In this document: in pieces, positions 59,157 to 64,000 of the stretch
How the letters are laid out: the number at the start of each line of letters is the position of its first letter
Position numbering within the stretch: position 1 is the stretch's first letter
Notes under the pieces: generated by a model
The model's database searches: none
The model's input: only the letters and a program-made list of their open reading frames with translations
Told to the model about the DNA's origin: nothing
Origin: Torymus aiolomorphi
Taxonomy: Eukaryota; Arthropoda; Insecta; Hymenoptera; Torymidae
Length of the DNA stretch: 64,000 nucleotides
NCBI GenBank assembly: GCA_036365515.1
Contig: CM070874.1
Span: 44,949,083 to 45,013,082, forward strand
Direction: 5' to 3'
Program-made: the position numbers and the translations under genes

Positions 59157-59426
59157 GTCCGATCGCTCCGAATGGAATCCGCATGGACAAAGAGAAGCCA
59201 GAAGACAATGAAGATGCAATATATACTTTTCATATATACTTTATACATATACTCTCTTTATACTCTCTTACTGCACTTTGCATCGACGATCGCCAGTCTC
59301 TGTCGGGCATCCAACCTGTAACGACATTTTAATAAATCATTATTCTAATCAGCACCCTTTGTTCGATTACTTACTTTGGCGAATGTTACCTTTCCTTGGT
59401 GATCCACCGGGGCTTGCCACATAACT
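59147..59426 (+). repeat. Errantivirus 3' LTR
   Basis: It is 280 bp, beginning AGTTATATGAGTCC after a GGAGG purine tract and ending CACATAACT. It is followed by the AGCG duplication and the continuing 150-bp repeat. Confidence 0.92.
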
Positions 59427-59500
59427 AGCGCTCCTTCTCGAGTTATAAGCAAAAAACCAAAATTTCTACCCCCACCACTGGTTTTCGAAAATTCTTTCAA
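59427..59500 (+). repeat. ~150-bp tandem repeat, right of the errantivirus
   Basis: CGCTCCTTCTCGAGTTATAAGC and TTTCTACCCCCACCACTGG continue the unit cut at 51836. The array fades out after about 59,500. Confidence 0.8.
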
Positions 59501-61062
59501 TGGACAAATTATGAGATATCCCTCAGAGGTAGATAAAACGCCCCGGCCCTGCCAGGTGTACGGCAGGCCTTGAACAGGTTGCCTTAAAATTTTGATGCTT
59601 GTTCAATACTTATCTAAACCTAGGCATAAGCCCTATTTTTCGAAGTATCATCCAAATAACGCTTCCGAATTTGACAGTTCCATATACAGACAGTTCATGG
59701 GAAAATTATAAAAAAATGGGCTGGCACCCGCCTGGCAACATGTTATGAACAGGCCGCATGACTCAACGGATGTGGTTAGGCGCGAAAATTTAAAGTATTT
59801 AACTCATAAAATAGAAAATAGTTTGAGACCTTTGTATTATAAAAATAATACTGATATTCTTTTACGATTACTCCAACATTTTTGCATCACAGAAGTTTAA
59901 ATTAATACTTTTTTAATATTTAGAAAAGAAATATAATGTATTAAAATATATATAGTCTGCGCTTGATTTCAGCTAGTTCTCTCCCTTTTGAAAAATAATA
60001 CCTATGTTTTAATGCAAACTATTCAGGTCACGTATGATTTATTTATAGTGTTTTAAACCTTTTTAAAGTGAAATAAAAATTGCAGCATATAGTTTATTTA
60101 TTTGATTTCACAAACAATATTACTAACATATTACACAAATAAAAAAAAAATACATAGGTAGTTCCTTTAGTGGGACAGGATTTTTGAGCAAAAGTTAGAC
60201 AAACAGCCGGTAGTAGGATAATTTGAGGTTCTTCTAGTCAATATTAGATTTTCAACACTCTACAAATACCAAAAATAATCCTTTTTTTTGCACGCAAATA
60301 ATTATTGCAAAATTATAGTAAAAAAAAACATCATTGAACCACCTCTATTCAGTGTATAAAATGTACGTAGCGACTCATTTATATTATCCTATTATAAACA
60401 GTTTATACATGTAATAAATCTTATAAAATAATAAATGCTCAAATTTATTGTAGAAAATGGCAATGCTATCCGTAAAATAAATAAATAAATACTACTCAAT
60501 TATAGACACCCTACATACTTAAAATTTAGCGAGGCACTCAATTTTCGTATCTTGAATAATAGTTGAATGTTTATAAACGAATTGAAAGTATAACATTATT
60601 CAAAGAAAGAAAGATACATAGTTTTTCAGATGACTTTTATCGTTTTAAAATTGAAATGAATGAGGCAGTTGAAAAGGGAATTGTTACTTTTATTTATTGG
60701 ATAATCAATTTAATGCTGTCCCGGACACCCACCTGTTCTGCAGATTAGGGCTTAACATGTATAACTCGGAAAACTCAGGTACGCAAAACGTGAACTGCTA
60801 CGCAGTTGAAAATCTGAGTTCGTGATCTGAGCTCGGCAGTCACTGCAGTTTTTCCGCGACTCTGAATCCTTTATATCATTCACCTTAAATAATCGGTAAT
60901 TCCAGGCTCTTCATTTATCAACAAAGCACGGCTGGAAATAGAAAAAAAATGACAGGGTATTTGAAAATATTTGTTTACCAAAATAATTTTATTGAAAATT
61001 AACATGTGGCTTAGCCAATATCTCAATTTTTAGATAATCTAGTACAATATAACTTTGAAAGA
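59501..61062. other. Unassigned AT-rich stretch
   Basis: I see no gene or bordered repeat in it; the frame at 60563-60748 matches nothing I recognise. Confidence 0.45.
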
Positions 61063-62136
61063 TTAATTTATGATACTAGCATTGCGAAGTTCACTAAGAA
61101 TAAAACGGATTTCACCATAGTTAGTTCTTATTCCCATGTTTTGCTCAACAACGAGTACTTGTAAGCGATCAACTAATTTGTTACGATCACCCCAGACGTC
61201 GAGTTCGTATGCAGTTGTAACATCTACTCGTGAGATTTTGGGAGCAACTTCTTCCTCTTCATCAACACTAGTCCACTGTCTCTTTTTACTTTCACGTTGA
61301 TATCTCCAATTAATAAAGTTATAATTCTTACGAATTCTTCTAGGTAAATATTCATTGGTTGAGAAATCTGATGCATCTTCACTAGAATGATTAGCTTCAT
61401 AATAATTATCGGTCTCGTTAGAATGCGAGTTAACTCGTGTATCAACAGTTATGAGCTTCTTTAGAGGATTGACTATTGGTTCAAGTATCGTTTTCGCTGC
61501 CACTGGATTAGTTTACTCAACCCTTTCACTTTTCTCTCTTCCGTTAACATTATCTTCTTGAGATAATGGCGAGATACTTTTTACAGACGACTTTTCGAAC
61601 ATTGGAGCAATAAAATTATAAAATTTGTTACTCTTTAGTTTTCGAATCGACTCATTCACGCAATAGTGCTTTTTGTGAGCGCTCGAAACTTCAATAATCA
61701 TACGATAATTATCCAAATCAACTGAATTGATAAGACTTTCATCCGGAAGTTTTTTGAATAGTAATTGCAGTAATCCTACGGACAAACGATAGTTTCGTTC
61801 CTTTATCTGGACAAAGTCGCCTTCAAATTTTATTGGAGAATTTCCGATCATAAGTAAATTTCCTCGCTTGTAAACACCATAAATATTATCGAGATATCTC
61901 CTAGAATTTCCGTTTAATTTCGTTACATATTTCTTGACTAGTTTTGCAAATTTACCATTATTGGAGCTAGCTGTTTTATTATGGTCAGGGCTCATATTAC
62001 ATAGTTTGATTTCAGAAGTTTCCATATCATCAGTTGTATCCAGAGATTCAGCACTTTTTGTCAAACCTAATAAAGACTGTGATTTTTGTACTACTACATT
62101 CTGAAATTTGCTAATAACATCCGGTGTGTTTGCCAT
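61063..62136 (-). pseudogene. Mobile-element or virus-like protein, frameshifted
   Basis: The ATG at 62136 opens 207 codons to a stop at 61513; a second frame (to 61063) continues directly with no ATG of its own. Part one has an acidic/low-complexity N-terminus, then YLDNIYGVYKRGNLLMIGN, IKFEGDFVQIKERNYRL and LLQLLFKKLPDESL. Part two is charged, then ends NKLVDRLQVLVVEQN and IRFILSELRNASII. Both blocks recall uncharacterised arthropod and cnidarian proteins (DUF8207-like domain and a short C-terminal helical domain, as I remember them), normally in one chain. I therefore read this as one gene with a single frame break near 61,510. The function is unknown to me. Confidence 0.6.
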
Positions 62137-62185
62137 ATTTATGCTTCATTAGTTTAGAGTCAACTGAATAAATATACAACCAACA
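62137..62185 (-). promoter_or_regulatory. Possible promoter of the left divergent gene
   Basis: On the minus strand TGTATATTTATTCAGTTGAC lies about 25-45 bases before the ATG: a TATA-like stretch followed by TCAGTT, which resembles the insect initiator (TCAGTY). The same segment occurs mirrored before the right-hand ATG, and in altered form near 62,729 and 63,372. The TATA-to-initiator spacing is shorter than usual. Confidence 0.35.
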
Positions 62186-62189
62186 TCCT

Positions 62190-63535
62190 TTTTTATACTT
62201 TTATGCTATTATAGAGTAACACCTTCTACATCATACAGTCAAAACCTTTAAATTTTTATGCTATAGAGTAACACCCTTTTGAACTTTTATTCTATTATAG
62301 AGTAACACATTTTTATGTTATAGAATAACCCCTTCTATGTCATACAGTTAAAACTTTTTAAACTTTGTGTCATAGAGTAACACCTTTTTTATGTCATAGA
62401 GTAACACCTTTTTTATGTCATAGAGTAACACCTTTTTTATGTCATAGTGTAACACCTTTTTTATGTCATAGAGTAACACCTTTTTTATGTCATAGAGTTA
62501 CACCGTTTTTATGTCATAGAGTGACATGTTTTTTATGTCATAGAGTGACATCTTTTTTATGTTACAGAGTCATACCTTTTTTATCTCATAGAGTAACAGC
62601 TTTTTTATGTCATAGAGTAACAGCTTTTTTATGTCATAGAGTAACATCTTTGTGTCATAGTATGACACCTTCATTGCTATAGAGTAACACATTTTGAACT
62701 TTTATGTCATAGAGTAACACCTTTTTATGTTATTTAGCATCATCTGAATAAATATACATCCAACCTCCTTTTTATATTTTTATACTATAGAGTAACACGA
62801 TCTTGAACTTATCTGCTATTATAGAGTAGCACCTTCTATGTCACACAATAACATCTTTTTACACTTTATTTCATAGAGTAACACCTTTTTTATGTCATAG
62901 TGTAACAACTTTTTTATGTCATAGAGTTACACCTTTTTTATCTCATAGAGTGACATGCTTTTATGTCATAGAGTGACATCTTTTTTATGTTACAGAATCA
63001 TACCTTTTTTTATGTCGTAGAGTAACAGCATTTTTATGTCATAGAGTAACATCTTTTTCATAGAGTAACACCTTTTTTATGTCATAGTGTAACACCTTTT
63101 TTATGTCATAGAGTAACACCTTTTTTATGTCATAGAGTGACATGTTTTTTTATGTCATAGAGTTACATCTTTGTTATGTCATAGAGTGACATGTTTTTTA
63201 GGTCATAGAGTGACATCTTTTTTATGTTACAGAGTCGTACCTTTTTTATCTCATAGAGTAACAGCTTTTTTATGTCATAGAGTAACATCTTTTTGTGTCA
63301 TAGAGTGACACCTTCATTGCTATAGGGTAACACCTTTTTGAACTTTTATGTCATAAAGTAACACCTTTTTATGTTGTTTAGCATCATCTGAATAAATATA
63401 CATCCAACCTCCTTTTTATATTTTTATACTATAGAGTAACACGATCTTGAACTTATCTGCTATTATAGAGTAGCACCTTCTATGTCACACAATAACATCT
63501 TTTTACACTTTATGTTATAGAGTAATACCTTTTTA
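62190..63535 (+). repeat. ~25-bp tandem repeat array with a ~640-bp higher-order unit
   Basis: The unit ATGTCATAGAGTAACACCTTTTTT recurs about every 24-26 bp, with variants (AGTGTAAC, AGTGACATG, AGTTACACC). A longer block including TTTAGCATCATCTGAATAAATATACATCCAACCTCC occurs at about 62,725 and 63,368, giving a higher-order period near 640 bp. The long open frame at 62365-62682 is produced by the repeat. Confidence 0.9.
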
Positions 63536-63994
63536 TGACATAAAAGGTATTGCTCTATGACACAAAGTTTAAAAAGTTTTAACTGTATGACATAGAAGGT
63601 GTTACTCTATAACATGAAAATGTGTTACTCTATATCATAAAAGTTGAAAAAAATGCTACTCTATGACATAAAAAAAGTGTCTCTCTATAGCATGAAAAAG
63701 GTGTAACTCTATGACATAAAAAGGTGTTACTCTATGACATAAAAAAGGTGTTACTCTATGACACAAAGTTTAAAAAGTTTTAACTGTATGACATAGAAGG
63801 TGTTATTCTATAACATAAAAATGTGTTACTCTATAATAGAATAAAAGTTCAAAAAGGTGTTACTCTATAGCATAAATGTTTAAAGGTTTTGACTGTATGA
63901 TGTAGAAGGTGTTACTCTATAATAGCATAAAAGTATAAAAAAGGATGTTGGTGGTATATTTATTCAGTTGACTCTAAACTAATGAAGCATAAAC
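63536..63994 (-). repeat. Inverted portion of the ~25-bp array
   Basis: From about 63,536 the repeat direction flips (AAAAGGTGTTACTCTATGACAT). The final ~460 bp mirror 62,137-62,400 closely, including the segment next to the ATG, so the whole interval between the two genes is a palindrome with a tandem-repeat centre. Confidence 0.88.
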
Positions 63995-64000
63995 ATGGCA
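63995..64000 (+). CDS. Start of the mirror-image copy of the left gene, cut by the window
   Basis: ATGGCA at the edge is the mirror of the start of the gene at 62136 (ATGGCA there too), preceded by the same upstream sequence (CTAATGAAGCATAAA). Only two codons are visible, so identity rests on the flank. Confidence 0.55.

Larger units (their letters stand above)
51837..59426 (+). mobile_element. Errantivirus-like LTR element with gag, pol and env
   Basis: LTRs at 51837-52170 and 59147-59426 begin AGTTATATGAGT and end CATAACT; AGTT...AACT ends are usual for insect errantiviruses. The duplicated target is AGCG (51833-51836 and 59427-59430), within a 150-bp repeat whose intact copies read GAGCGCTCC. 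Gene order is gag, pol, env. All three genes are damaged: a stop in gag, a frameshift in pol, a 678-bp insertion in integrase, and a frameshift plus stop in env. Confidence 0.95.

Noticed and set aside
62365..62682. 105-codon frame of repeating MCHRVTPFL units
   Set aside because: It is a direct translation of the ~25-bp DNA repeat, with no start context or domain.
62190..63994. CRISPR-like regular short repeats
   Set aside because: Units are contiguous without unique spacers, vary in sequence, and the surrounding DNA is eukaryotic.

Overview
The window looks like repeat-dominated, probably heterochromatic, DNA from an insect. A hymenopteran is my best guess, from the Penelope-like, P, mariner and errantivirus elements together with CpG-rich blocks inside AT-rich DNA; the order-level call is weak. 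I found no convincing host gene, rRNA gene, functional tRNA gene or CRISPR array. Nearly everything I can explain is a transposable element, a satellite array or a large inverted repeat.

Layout. 1-4.4 kb: two damaged Penelope-like retroelement copies joined head to head; the right copy is split by a 1.0-kb element with CACTG ends. 4.6-6.2 kb: a non-autonomous element with ~320-bp inverted ends that carries the tail of a Jockey-like LINE. 6.2-15 kb: mostly unassigned DNA with a small CACTG-ended element, two fold-back elements (10.1-10.9 and 12.0-13.5 kb) and a (GA)n run. 15.1-25.4 kb: a ~170-bp satellite in two opposite-facing arrays around a 3-kb spacer made of two more palindromes; a P-element relative sits in the left array with 8-bp target duplications. 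25.4-49.8 kb: a 24-kb inverted repeat whose arms carry a second, ~172-bp tandem family. Its left arm holds a truncated LINE and an 11.2-kb TTAA-flanked transposon encoding a Mutator-like transposase plus a DEDDh exonuclease, which itself holds a deleted Gypsy element in an intron. Its centre holds an apparently intact mariner and a solo LTR. 50.7-51.8 kb: a tRNA-derived tandem repeat and a 150-bp tandem repeat. 51.8-59.4 kb: an errantivirus-like LTR element (gag, pol, env) inserted in the 150-bp repeat with a 4-bp duplication and itself split by a 678-bp TTAA-flanked palindromic element. 61-64 kb: a frameshifted gene of a mobile-element or virus-like family, and the first bases of its mirror copy, facing away from each other across a ~1.8-kb region of ~25-bp repeats.

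How the parts relate. Nesting gives an order of events: satellites and giant palindromes first, then LINE, TTAA transposon and P element, then Gypsy in the TTAA transposon, errantivirus in the 150-bp repeat, and the TTAA MITE in the errantivirus. The only protein that still looks functional is the mariner transposase. The most interesting items are the transposase-exonuclease element, the shared TTAA/GGGGG ends of that element and the MITE, the P-element relative, and the palindromic array between divergent genes at the right edge.
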